Of a DNA stretch of 64,000 nucleotides, positions 16,201-24,385 are shown piece after piece. The position numbers were made by a program, and so were the translations under genes. The first letter of the stretch is position 1; each line of letters starts with the position of its first letter. Origin of the DNA: Pseudomonadota bacterium (GTDB lineage Bacteria; Pseudomonadota; Alphaproteobacteria; Rhizobiales; Devosiaceae). The stretch spans positions 124,001-188,000 of the forward strand of contig JAEWBN010000001.1 in assembly GCA_023391095.1 (NCBI GenBank). Direction: 5' to 3'. The notes beneath the pieces are model-generated. The model was not told where the DNA came from, searched no databases, and saw nothing but the letters and a program-made list of their open reading frames with translations.

Positions 16201-16695
16201 ATGACTGCCTATCTTGATGCCATGCTGCGGTATTTCGAGTTTTCCGGCCGGAGTTCCCGTACGCAGTACTGGGTATTCTGGCTGGTCGCGCTCCTGCTTT
16301 CCCTGTTGGGCATTGCTGCCGACTACTATCTTTTCGGCATCATTCCCTCACGCGAGACGGCCGGGCCGCTCGGCGCCTTCATGGGCATCATTCACGTCTT
16401 CCCCGGCATCACCGTCACGGTGCGCCGACTGCATGATAGCGGCCGCTCCGGCTGGTGGTACTTCCTGCCCCTTATTCCGCTGATCGGCAGCATCATCCAT
16501 CTTGTGATGATGTGTCGGAGTGGCGATCCCGCGGACAACGAATATGGCCCGGCAGGCGACGCCGCCCATGTTGCGGGCCCCGCACCGACCCGGATGTCGG
16601 CCTCGACCACCATCCCCCGCCAGATCCGCATGGGCAACAGCCCTGCCCGTCCCGCCCATGTTAACGCCGCCGGCGACGTCCAGCGCTTCATCTGA
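16201..16695 (+). CDS. DUF805 family inner-membrane protein
   Basis: This 164-residue protein shows the DUF805 pattern: an amphipathic start with YFEFSGRSSRTQYWVFWLV, hydrophobic segments near residues 25-45 and 60-80, the RRLHDSGRSGWWYFLPLIPLIGSII block, and a CRSGDPADNEYGP tail motif. ATG 16201 follows GGTGA at 8 bases; a GTG four codons earlier is the alternative. The last 45 residues are Ala/Pro/Arg-rich and probably disordered. The family has no firm function. Confidence 0.85.
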   Translation: MTAYLDAMLRYFEFSGRSSRTQYWVFWLVALLLSLLGIAADYYLFGIIPSRETAGPLGAFMGIIHVFPGITVTVRRLHDSGRSGWWYFLPLIPLIGSIIHLVMMCRSGDPADNEYGPAGDAAHVAGPAPTRMSASTTIPRQIRMGNSPARPAHVNAAGDVQRFI

Positions 16696-16714
16696 CCCGG
16701 TGCCGCAAAGCAAA

Positions 16715-16735
16715 CGGGCGGCCCAGGGCCGCCCG
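16715..16735. terminator. Bidirectional terminator between DUF805 gene and gyrA
   Basis: A perfect 9-bp stem (CGGGCGGCC / GGCCGCCCG) with a 3-base loop lies between the convergent 3' ends. On the minus strand (gyrA side) it is followed by TTTGCTTT; the plus-strand tail is weaker. Confidence 0.7.
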
Positions 16736-16757
16736 CTTCGTCATTCCTGCAACACGC

Positions 16758-19511
16758 TTACTCGGCGTTGCCTTCGGCTTCCGGCGCCGGGCCCTCATCC
16801 TCGTCGCCTTCCGGCTCGCTGATGCGCTCGACGGACACGACCTTTTCGTCCTCGGCCGTGTCGAACACGATCACGCCCTGGCTAGCGCGCGACACCATGC
16901 GGATCGGCTTGTCGCCACCCACGGGCAGGCGGATGGTCTGGCCGCCGTCGCTGATCAGCATGATCTGGTCGTCTTCTTCCACCGGGAAGCTGGCGACGAG
17001 ATTGCCGTTCCGCTTGTTGACCGCCATGGCGACGATACCCTTACCACCGCGGCCGGTGATCCGGTATTCGTGGCTGGAGGTGCGCTTGCCATAGCCGTTT
17101 TCGGAAATGGTCAGGATGAACTGCTCGAGCGCACCCAGTTCGGCATACCGCTCCTGCGGCAGGCGGATATCGTTTGCCACGGCATCGCCCTCTTCCGCGC
17201 TGCCCGCCTCTTCGGCCTCGCCGCGCATGGCACGGCTCATCTTGAGATAGGCGGCGCGTTCTTCGGCCGAAGCGTCCGAGTGGTTGATCACGGCCATGGA
17301 AATGACCTTGTCGCCCTCGGCCAGCTGAATGCCGCGCACGCCCATGGAATCACGCCCCTTGAACAAGCGCACATCGTCCACGCGGAAGCGGATGGCCTGG
17401 CCATGCGCGGTGGTGAGCAGCACGTCATTGTTAACGGTGCAGGTGTCGACGCCGACGATCTCGTCGCCTTCGTCGAGCTTCATGGCGATCTTGCCGTTCT
17501 GGCGCACTTCGACAAAGTCGGCCAGCGAGTTCCGGCGCACCGTGCCGCGCGTGGTCGCGAACATGATGTCGAGATTGCCCCAGGAGGTTTCGTCCTCCGG
17601 CAATGGCATGATCGAGGTGATGCGCTCGCCCTGCTCAAGCGGCAGGATGTTGATCAGCGCCTTGCCGCGGGCATTGGCGGCCGCCAGGGGCAGGCGCCAG
17701 ACCTTGAGCTTGTAGGCAATGCCGCGGCTGGTGAAGAACAGCACCGGCGTATGCGTATTGGCGACGAAGAGGCGCGAAACGAAGTCTTCCTCGCGGGTCG
17801 CCATGCCCGAGCGGCCCTTGCCGCCACGGTTCTGGGCCCGGTAGGTCGAGAGCGGCACGCGCTTGATATAGCCGCCATGGCTCACGGTCACGACCATGTC
17901 CTCGCGGGCGATCAGGTCTTCGTCCTCGAAGTCCGCCGCGTGGTCGGTGATTTCGGTGCGGCGCGGCGTCGCGAACTGGTCGCGGATTTCTTCCAATTCG
18001 GTGCGGATGATTTCGCGCACCCGCTCACGCGAGCGCAGGATATCGAGATAGTCCTCGATCTCGGCGCCCAGGCCATTGAGTTCGTCGCCGATTTCGTCGC
18101 GGCCCAGCGCCGTCAGGCGAGCCAGGCGCAGTTCGAGAATGGCGCGGGCCTGTTCTTCGGAGAGGTTGAACGTGCCGCCATCGTTTATCCGGTGGCGCGG
18201 GTCGTCGATCAGCTTGATCAGCGGCGCCACGTCGGCAGCCGGCCAGCGGCGGGTCATCAGCTGCTCGCGGGCCGTTGCCGGATCGGGGGCCGTCCGGATC
18301 AGCGCAATGACCTCGTCGATATTGGCGACGGCCACGGCAAGGCCGACCAGCACATGGGCGCGATCGCGCGCCTTGTTGAGCAGGAAGCGGGCACGGCGGG
18401 TCACCACCTCTTCACGGAACTCGATGAAGGCATCGAGGATCTGCTTGAGGTTCATCAGCTCCGGCTTGCCGCCGTTGAGCGCCACGAAGTTGCACCCGAA
18501 CGAGGACTGCAGCGGCGTGAAGCGATAAAGCTGGTTCAGCACCACGTCGGGCAGCGCATCGCGCTTGACCTCGATGACGACGCGCATGCCTTCGCGGCTG
18601 GATTCGTCGCGCAGGTCGGCAATGCCTTCGATACGCTTGTCACGCACCAGCTCGGCGATCTTTTCGACCATGGACGCCTTGTTCACCTGATAGGGAATCT
18701 CGGTGATGACGATGGCTTCGCGTTCCTTGCGCACTTCCTCGATGGTCGAGCGCCCGCGCACGATCACCGAACCGCGCCCGGTCTCATAGGCCTGGCGGAT
18801 GCCGGCGCGGCCCAGGATGATGCCGCCGGTCGGGAAATCCGGGCCCGGCAGGTGTTCGAGCAGTTCTTCTGTGGTGATCGCGGGATTGTCCAGCGTCGCC
18901 AGCACGGCGTTGATGGTCTCACCCAGATTGTGCGTGGGCACATTGGTGGCCATACCCACCGCGATACCGCCACCGCCATTGACCAGCATGTTGGGGAAGC
19001 GCGCCGGCAGCACCGTCGGCTCCTTTTCGGAGCCGTCATAGTTCTCGCGGAAGTCCACCGTGTCCTTGTCGAGGTCGTCGAGCAGGGAATTGGTGATCTT
19101 CTGCATGCGCACTTCGGTATAACGCATGGCGGCCGGCATATCGCCATCCACCGAGCCGAAGTTGCCCTGGCCTTCCACCAGCATGTTGCCCATGGAGAAC
19201 TCCTGGGCCATGCGCACCAGCGCCATATAAACAGCGCTGTCGCCATGCGGGTGATACTTACCGATCACGTCGCCAACGACGCGGGCCGACTTGCGGAACG
19301 GCTTGTTGTATTCGTAGCCATTCTCGCTCATCGAGAACAGGATGCGCCGGTGCACGGGCTTGAGGCCATCGCGCACATCGGGCAGCGCGCGGCTCACGAT
19401 CACGCTCATGGCGTAATCGAGATAGCTCTTGCGCATTTCGTCGGTGATGTAGATCGGAGCGATGTCGGAAGACGGCGCGGCGCCGCCTACATCTTCAGGC
19501 GTATCGGTCAC
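16758..19511 (-). CDS. gyrA: DNA gyrase subunit A
   Basis: This 917-residue type II topoisomerase subunit introduces negative supercoils with GyrB. The catalytic Tyr is in AAMRYTEVRM, and the winged-helix region reads GKYHPHGDSAVYMALVRMAQ. C-terminal beta-pinwheel blades follow, including a GyrA-box-like QNRGGKGRSGM at about residue 565, and the tail is acidic (EPEGDEDEGPAPEAEG). Relative to E. coli, Ser83 is kept (Ser92 here) but the Asp87 position is Met96, in the quinolone-resistance region. The promoter should lie in the 113-base gap after hxlR. Confidence 0.97.
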   Translation of the reverse strand: MTDTPEDVGGAAPSSDIAPIYITDEMRKSYLDYAMSVIVSRALPDVRDGLKPVHRRILFSMSENGYEYNKPFRKSARVVGDVIGKYHPHGDSAVYMALVRMAQEFSMGNMLVEGQGNFGSVDGDMPAAMRYTEVRMQKITNSLLDDLDKDTVDFRENYDGSEKEPTVLPARFPNMLVNGGGGIAVGMATNVPTHNLGETINAVLATLDNPAITTEELLEHLPGPDFPTGGIILGRAGIRQAYETGRGSVIVRGRSTIEEVRKEREAIVITEIPYQVNKASMVEKIAELVRDKRIEGIADLRDESSREGMRVVIEVKRDALPDVVLNQLYRFTPLQSSFGCNFVALNGGKPELMNLKQILDAFIEFREEVVTRRARFLLNKARDRAHVLVGLAVAVANIDEVIALIRTAPDPATAREQLMTRRWPAADVAPLIKLIDDPRHRINDGGTFNLSEEQARAILELRLARLTALGRDEIGDELNGLGAEIEDYLDILRSRERVREIIRTELEEIRDQFATPRRTEITDHAADFEDEDLIAREDMVVTVSHGGYIKRVPLSTYRAQNRGGKGRSGMATREEDFVSRLFVANTHTPVLFFTSRGIAYKLKVWRLPLAAANARGKALINILPLEQGERITSIMPLPEDETSWGNLDIMFATTRGTVRRNSLADFVEVRQNGKIAMKLDEGDEIVGVDTCTVNNDVLLTTAHGQAIRFRVDDVRLFKGRDSMGVRGIQLAEGDKVISMAVINHSDASAEERAAYLKMSRAMRGEAEEAGSAEEGDAVANDIRLPQERYAELGALEQFILTISENGYGKRTSSHEYRITGRGGKGIVAMAVNKRNGNLVASFPVEEDDQIMLISDGGQTIRLPVGGDKPIRMVSRASQGVIVFDTAEDEKVVSVERISEPEGDEDEGPAPEAEGNAE

Positions 19512-19559
19512 GGGGTGATTCTACTCTGGTTCTGCTGCTGCATAGATAGGCGATTCCGG

Positions 19560-19579
19560 CCGGAAATGCCAATTTCCGG
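19560..19579. repeat. Inverted repeat in the gyrA upstream region
   Basis: An 8-bp inverted repeat (CCGGAAAT / ATTTCCGG, 4-base loop) lies 49 bases upstream of the gyrA start and 45 bases past the hxlR stop. An overlapping 12-base palindrome TTCCGGCCGGAA sits at 19555-19566. It lacks a T-run, so a leader hairpin or protein site for gyrA is as likely as a terminator of hxlR. Confidence 0.4.
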
Positions 19580-19624
19580 GCGTTGTCGCTGTGGAGATCG
19601 CCATCTCTCACGCGGCCGGATCGC

Positions 19625-20029
19625 TCAACGTGCCTCCACCCCGTCGAATTCGCTTCTCGCGGCGGAAATGGACCCGATGCTCTGGCTCGCCCACTCGATC
19701 AGATAGCCCATGGGCACGATCAGCGACTGGCCCAATTCTGTCAGCCGATACTCCACCGAGGGTGGCTTGGTGTCGAACACCTGCCGCGCCACGAGCCCGT
19801 CCCGCTGCAGGTCGCGTAGGGTCTGGGTCAGCATTTTCTGCGAAATGTCGGGCACTTCGCGATGAAGCTGGTTGAATCGCTTCGGCCCCGATGCCAGCGT
19901 CATCACCAAAAGCATGCTCCATTTGTCGCCGATCTTGTCGAGCACGTCACGCACCGGACAGGGCCCGGCAAGTCCGGCCGCCGCGTTCCAACGTTCAACA
20001 TATACCGCAGCAATATCGCGGTCGGTCAT
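19625..20029 (-). CDS. HxlR-family transcriptional regulator
   Basis: This 134-residue winged-helix repressor shows the family core CPVRDVLDKIGDKWSMLLVMTLASGPKRFNQL, then DISQKMLTQTLRDLQRDGLV and YRLTELGQSL. Cys24 just before PVRDVLDKIGDKW is the only Cys and matches the redox-sensing Cys of YodB/QorR-type members. ATG 20029 has GGAG at 6 bases; a GTG four codons upstream is less well placed. It is divergent from a quinone-oxidoreductase-like gene, so it probably represses that gene and itself in response to electrophiles or quinones. Confidence 0.88.
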   Translation of the reverse strand: MTDRDIAAVYVERWNAAAGLAGPCPVRDVLDKIGDKWSMLLVMTLASGPKRFNQLHREVPDISQKMLTQTLRDLQRDGLVARQVFDTKPPSVEYRLTELGQSLIVPMGYLIEWASQSIGSISAARSEFDGVEAR

Positions 20030-20054
20030 GCTCTGCTCCACTGCACTGGCCCAC

Positions 20055-20144
20055 TTACCTTGAAGTAATCTTCACCCGAAAAAGTGCCTCCTTTTTCCGA
20101 TCCGGGAACCAGCCTAGATAGGCACTTACTTTTCGAAACTTACT
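20055..20144. promoter_or_regulatory. Candidate operator region for the HxlR regulator
   Basis: The divergent intergenic region holds three ACTTAC half-sites. The first is in an inverted repeat TTAC-N6-GTAA (20055-20068); the other two form an exact direct repeat ACTTACT (20124-20130 and 20138-20144) separated by TTTCGAA. Between them is a perfect inverted repeat GAAAAAG-N6-CTTTTTC (20078-20097). This density is not seen in the other gaps. Binding by the adjacent HxlR protein is inferred from position. Confidence 0.5.
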
Positions 20145-20200
20145 CTCCAAAGCACAGCGCGACAAGGAGGGTTCGAATTTCGCTTATCAGGAGACTTGCC

Positions 20201-21082
20201 ATGACCAGCTTTACTGACCTTACGCTTCTTGTCACCGGAGCCTCCGGCCATCTCGGGCGCCTCGCTGTCGAGGAACTTCTGGCGCGCGGCGCCAGTAGGA
20301 TCATTGCCGGCACCCGCGATCCGGCCAAGCTTTCCGATCTGGCTGCGCGCGGTGTTGAGGTGCGCAAGGTCGATTTCAACGATCCCGCCAGCCTCGAAGC
20401 CGCCTTCGCCGGTATCGACCGCATGCTAATTGTCTCGACCGATGGAATTGGTATCCGCGTGGCCCAGCAAACGGCCGCCATTGCCGCTGCAAAGGCCGCG
20501 GGCATCAGCCATATCGTTTATACATCGGCGCCCGCTGCACGACCCAATGCCGATGCCGGTCTTAACCCCGAGCATTTCTGGACCGAAGTGGCGCTCGCCT
20601 CTTCCGGCGTGGGGTTCACCATCCTGCGCAACCACATGTATGCCGAGAACAACCTGACCAACGCGGGGCAGGTGATCGCCTCTGGCCAGCTTTTCGGCCT
20701 TATCGGCGATCGCGGTACCGCCTATGTCACCCGCGCCGACGCTGCCCGCACTGCCGCCGGGGCCCTCCTCAGCGCGGACGCCAATACGGTCGAAGACGTC
20801 ACCGGCCCGGCCGCCGTCACCAATGTGGACCGCGCTGCGCTCTTCACCAGGCTCACCGGCAAGCCGGTGGCCGTGGTCGCCCTCTCGCCGGCCGAGCTCA
20901 AGGCCGGCATGGTCAGTGCGGGCATCCCCGAGGGCTTTGCAGAAGCGCTCGTCGCCTTCCAGCGCGACGCCGTCTCCGGCCATCATGGCGTCGTCACCGA
21001 TGTGGTCGAGCGCTATTCGGGCCGCAAGCCGGACAGCCTTGAAACGTTTCTCCTGGCCAATCGCGCCGCGCTTGGCGCCTGA
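20201..21082 (+). CDS. NmrA-type NAD(P)H:quinone oxidoreductase-like protein
   Basis: This 293-residue atypical short-chain dehydrogenase starts MTSFTDLTLLVTGASGHLGR, with an NAD(P)-binding GASGHLGR motif. It has FNDPASLEAAFAGIDRMLIVST, GISHIVYTSAP and the LRNHMYAENN block of the QOR2/NmrA group. It lacks the Tyr-x3-Lys catalytic pair, as expected. AGGAG lies about 7 bases before ATG 20201. The divergent HxlR gene supports an inducible quinone-detoxifying or redox-sensing role, as in ytfG/ytfH-like pairs. Some homologues only sense NADPH. Confidence 0.85.
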   Translation: MTSFTDLTLLVTGASGHLGRLAVEELLARGASRIIAGTRDPAKLSDLAARGVEVRKVDFNDPASLEAAFAGIDRMLIVSTDGIGIRVAQQTAAIAAAKAAGISHIVYTSAPAARPNADAGLNPEHFWTEVALASSGVGFTILRNHMYAENNLTNAGQVIASGQLFGLIGDRGTAYVTRADAARTAAGALLSADANTVEDVTGPAAVTNVDRAALFTRLTGKPVAVVALSPAELKAGMVSAGIPEGFAEALVAFQRDAVSGHHGVVTDVVERYSGRKPDSLETFLLANRAALGA

Positions 21083-21230
21083 TCACCCGGGCGGGCGGCG
21101 CAAGTCGTCCGCCATTTTTGTCACAGATGAATGCGCGAAGTCTTGCCGCTGGCGGCAAATGCTGGACGCCTTGCATTCAAACCCGTAGAAATCCTGCCCA
21201 ATTCTTGCCGTCTTTCGGAGTCGGGTACTG

Positions 21231-23630
21231 GTGTCTGAAGGTTCTTTGTTTCGGCGCATCTGGTCGCGCATCACCTACGACCGCTCCATCGGCTTCGGTT
21301 TGGAAAATCTCGGTATCGCCACGGTGCGCGCCCCGCGCGTCATGGCCTTTATCGTGCTGGCCTTCTCGATCTTCTGTTTTACGCAGATCCCCAGGGCCAA
21401 TGTCGATGGCGACCTGCTGCGCGTCTATGCCCATTCGGGTCACTATTACGACGCCTATGAGCACCTTTCCGAAACCTTCGGCACGTTCGAGAACGACATC
21501 TATGTTCTCGTGAATTCGGACAAGCTGGTCGATCCCGACGTCATCGAGCGGGTGCGCGAACTGGCCTTCGACATCGAGCTCAACGACTATGCCGTGGGCA
21601 CCATGTCCCCGTTCACACTGCGCAAGCCGGATGGGAATGGCGGCTCGGTTCCGGCTGTCCCCGAAGGCATGCTGACGCCCGATGAAGTCGCCATGGCGCT
21701 CATGGACCTGCAGCAGAACGATCCGATGATGCGCAACCTGATCACGCCGGACCTCACAGGCGTCGTGCTCATCATGTTCCCCAATCAGCAGCTGATGGGC
21801 GAAACCGGCGTCAAGCCGATGATCGAGAGCCTGCGCGCTGCCATCGCCCCGTACCAGGACGGCGATCTCCAGATCGAAATCACCGGACCGCCGGTCTGGA
21901 CCAGCGAAATGCTGAACGCGGCCGTCGATGACCAGGTCAAGTTCACCGTCTATGGCTTCGCCCTCGGATCGATCATCGCGCTGGTGGCCCTGCGCTCCAT
22001 TTTCGGCGCCATTATCGTTGCCGCCACGCCATTCCTCTCGGTGATGTGGGCCATGGGGATGATCCTCTTCTTCTTTGGATCCTTCTCCTTCCTCACCATC
22101 ATCGTCACCACGCTGGTGCTCGTCATCTCCTTTGCCGAGTCCATGTTCTTCACCTTCAACTGGCTCGCCTATTGGCGGGACGGCATGGAGCCGAACAAGG
22201 CGGTGGATGCCACGATCAAGCTGGTCGGTCCGGCCACCGCGCTGACCATGCTCGTGTCCATGGTCAGCTTTGCCTCCCTGTCGCTGACCCCCGGTCAGGG
22301 CGTGCAGGAATTCTCCATGGCCGGCGCGATGGGCTCCTTCCTGCTCTTTGCCTGCACCATGACCTTCCAGCCGCTGCTGCTGAAGCTGTCGCTGCGCCTG
22401 GGCTTCAAGGCTCCGCCCAAGTCGAGCATGCTGCTCACTGCCCCCCTGCCCGCCAGCTGGTTCCTCGCCAGCCGCTTCGGCCGGCCCATCGCCATCTTCG
22501 CCATTGCCGCGACGGCGCTGCTGATCATTCCCTATTTCCTGATCCAGCCGCGCTTTTCCTTCGAGGATTTTGTGGCCAGCGAATCCACCGCGCTCACCGC
22601 GGCCGAAAGCATCGACGAGGGCGTTGGCGGCGTTGCGCCCCTATACGTCCGGGTGCCGCTGGTCGAGAACAATCCCGATATCGGGGAAGTCGACTTCGAG
22701 CGGATCAAGATCGTCCACGACATCATCGAAGCCGAGCTGGGTGAGAACAAGGTGATCTCGGCCGCCAGCATGAGCAACTACACCGAGTCCGGCTTCACCC
22801 GTGCCCAGGTGCTCGATGCCGTCGGCCCCTTCATGCGCCAGCGCTTCGTGACCGATGACGGCTCGCAGGCCCTGGTCACCGGCTTCATGCCCACCATCAT
22901 CGAGAGCGACCTGCTCAAGGATCTGGTGCATCGCATCGAGACCGAGCTGGCGGCGGCTGGCATTCCAGAGGCCGAACTGGGTGGCTTCCGCATTCTCACC
23001 ACCTTTGCCACCGACGACATCGTGCGGGGCCTACAGACCGATCTCACCATTTCGGTCATCGTCAATCTTGGCCTGATCGGCTTTGCCTTCCAGTCCTTCC
23101 GCGTTGCCGCCGCCTCCGCCATTCCCAACCTGTTCCCCATTCTGGGCACTGAAGCCTGGCTCTGGCTGTCCGGTTCGGGCCTGCAATTGACCACCGTCAT
23201 CGCCCTCACCATTGCCTTCGGTATCGCGGTGGATGACACCGTGCACTTCCTCTCCCATTACCTGCATGGTCGACGAGAGGAAGGCCGCAGCCACGAGGAC
23301 GCCGTCAAGCACACGCTCCTGCGCATCGGCGGCGCCATTGTCGCCACCACGATCATCCTTTGCGCCGGCACGGCCATCCTCGTCTTCTCGGCCCTGCCGC
23401 AGGTCGCGCTTTTCGGCTCACTCTTCGTCATCACCCTGGCGCTGGCGGTGTTGGGCGATCTCTTTATCCTGCCGGCCCTCCTGATGGCGGGTGGCAAGTT
23501 CTTCCACCCGCTGGGCAAGATTCGCGTGCGCACCGCCGACCACGAGCCGACGCCAGACGACCCGACCGGCGATACGATCACCGGCGATGAGGGCACGGAT
23601 GGGCAGGTGCCCGAACCCGGGCGCGGTTAA
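21231..23630 (+). CDS. RND-superfamily transporter of the MMPL/HpnN-like type
   Basis: This 799-residue exporter starts at GTG with GGAG 10 bases upstream. It has two repeats, each with one N-terminal helix (residues about 33-52 and 420-440), a large periplasmic loop, and five clustered helices. The second repeat carries the RND signature AFGIAVDDTVHFLSHYLHGRREEGRSHEDAVKHTL. No membrane-fusion protein is adjacent, so it resembles stand-alone lipid exporters (HpnN hopanoid, MmpL) more than drug-efflux pumps. The C-terminus is an acidic cytoplasmic tail. Substrate unknown. Confidence 0.85.
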   Translation: MSEGSLFRRIWSRITYDRSIGFGLENLGIATVRAPRVMAFIVLAFSIFCFTQIPRANVDGDLLRVYAHSGHYYDAYEHLSETFGTFENDIYVLVNSDKLVDPDVIERVRELAFDIELNDYAVGTMSPFTLRKPDGNGGSVPAVPEGMLTPDEVAMALMDLQQNDPMMRNLITPDLTGVVLIMFPNQQLMGETGVKPMIESLRAAIAPYQDGDLQIEITGPPVWTSEMLNAAVDDQVKFTVYGFALGSIIALVALRSIFGAIIVAATPFLSVMWAMGMILFFFGSFSFLTIIVTTLVLVISFAESMFFTFNWLAYWRDGMEPNKAVDATIKLVGPATALTMLVSMVSFASLSLTPGQGVQEFSMAGAMGSFLLFACTMTFQPLLLKLSLRLGFKAPPKSSMLLTAPLPASWFLASRFGRPIAIFAIAATALLIIPYFLIQPRFSFEDFVASESTALTAAESIDEGVGGVAPLYVRVPLVENNPDIGEVDFERIKIVHDIIEAELGENKVISAASMSNYTESGFTRAQVLDAVGPFMRQRFVTDDGSQALVTGFMPTIIESDLLKDLVHRIETELAAAGIPEAELGGFRILTTFATDDIVRGLQTDLTISVIVNLGLIGFAFQSFRVAAASAIPNLFPILGTEAWLWLSGSGLQLTTVIALTIAFGIAVDDTVHFLSHYLHGRREEGRSHEDAVKHTLLRIGGAIVATTIILCAGTAILVFSALPQVALFGSLFVITLALAVLGDLFILPALLMAGGKFFHPLGKIRVRTADHEPTPDDPTGDTITGDEGTDGQVPEPGRG

Positions 23631-23754
23631 CCCGGAGAGTGCAGCCAATGGTTCACTTTGTCGCGAAAAGGCTGCGCCGAATCCGGATTTGTTTGGTATC
23701 AGGAAAGACACAACTGCCGGGGGGCTTGTTGTCGTTGATGGGAGGCGTGACGCC

Positions 23755-24279
23755 ATGACCTTTTTCGGACCCCTGACCCGCGCTGCAGCGCTGGCCGGTC
23801 TGCTCGTTTCCGCCGCAGCCGCCAGCCCGGTCATGGCTGCACCGGCCGATGTGGCGCTGATCAAATCCTATATCGGGGAATGGCGCGGCCGCGGCACGCT
23901 GACCGGCGCCAATTCCGAAACCGTGGTCTGCCGCCTCACCCTCACCCAGGGCAATCAGGACAAGGTCAATTACAACGGCCGCTGCACCCTGGCGGGCACC
24001 AATCTGTCGGTGGCCGGCACCATGGCCTATATCGAGCAGTCCAAGCGCTTCGAAGCTGCCATGACCTCCAATGCCACCTTCTCCGGCATTGCCGTCGGCC
24101 AGAAGCGCGGCAACAATCTGGTGTTCAACCTGCGCGAGCGCACGCCCGACGAAGAGGGCAAGGACATGAACATTTCCGCCCAGATCAACCTCTCGCCCGA
24201 TGCGATCAAGGTCGTGTTCGAGGTGGTCTATGTGGAGTCCGGCGACAGCCTGCGCGCCGAAGTGCCCTTCAGCCGCTGA
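23755..24279 (+). CDS. Secreted/periplasmic hypothetical protein
   Basis: This 174-residue protein has a signal peptide (TRAAALAGLLVSAAAASPVMA). The mature part contains SYIGEWRGRGTLTGANSETVVCRLTL and RCTLAGTNLSVAGTMAYI, with two cysteines likely to pair. The alternating pattern suggests a small beta-barrel that may bind a hydrophobic ligand; this is a guess. ATG 23755 follows GGAGG by 9 bases. It lies 124 bases after the MMPL-type transporter, which may be functionally linked. Confidence 0.65.
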   Translation: MTFFGPLTRAAALAGLLVSAAAASPVMAAPADVALIKSYIGEWRGRGTLTGANSETVVCRLTLTQGNQDKVNYNGRCTLAGTNLSVAGTMAYIEQSKRFEAAMTSNATFSGIAVGQKRGNNLVFNLRERTPDEEGKDMNISAQINLSPDAIKVVFEVVYVESGDSLRAEVPFSR

Positions 24280-24298
24280 TTTTCTGCATCCAGCTTTC

Positions 24299-24327
24299 GA
24301 AAGCGGCCCCTCTGCGGGCCGCTTTTT
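24299..24327 (+). terminator. Rho-independent terminator
   Basis: A GC-rich stem (AAGCGGCCC / GGGCCGCTT, with flanking A and T pairs extending it) is followed by TTTTT. It lies 19 bases after the secreted-protein stop and ends the plus-strand unit before the diguanylate cyclase gene. Confidence 0.85.
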
Positions 24328-24385
24328 GCTGTGCAAACACAGTCTTAAACCTCTGCATGTTAGGGTTTGTGCGGAGTACCCGACC

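Noticed and set aside
17070..19706. Plus-strand open frame of about 878 codons opposite gyrA
   Set aside because: Antisense shadow of gyrA; composition (many His, Asp, Arg) is typical of reversed codons.
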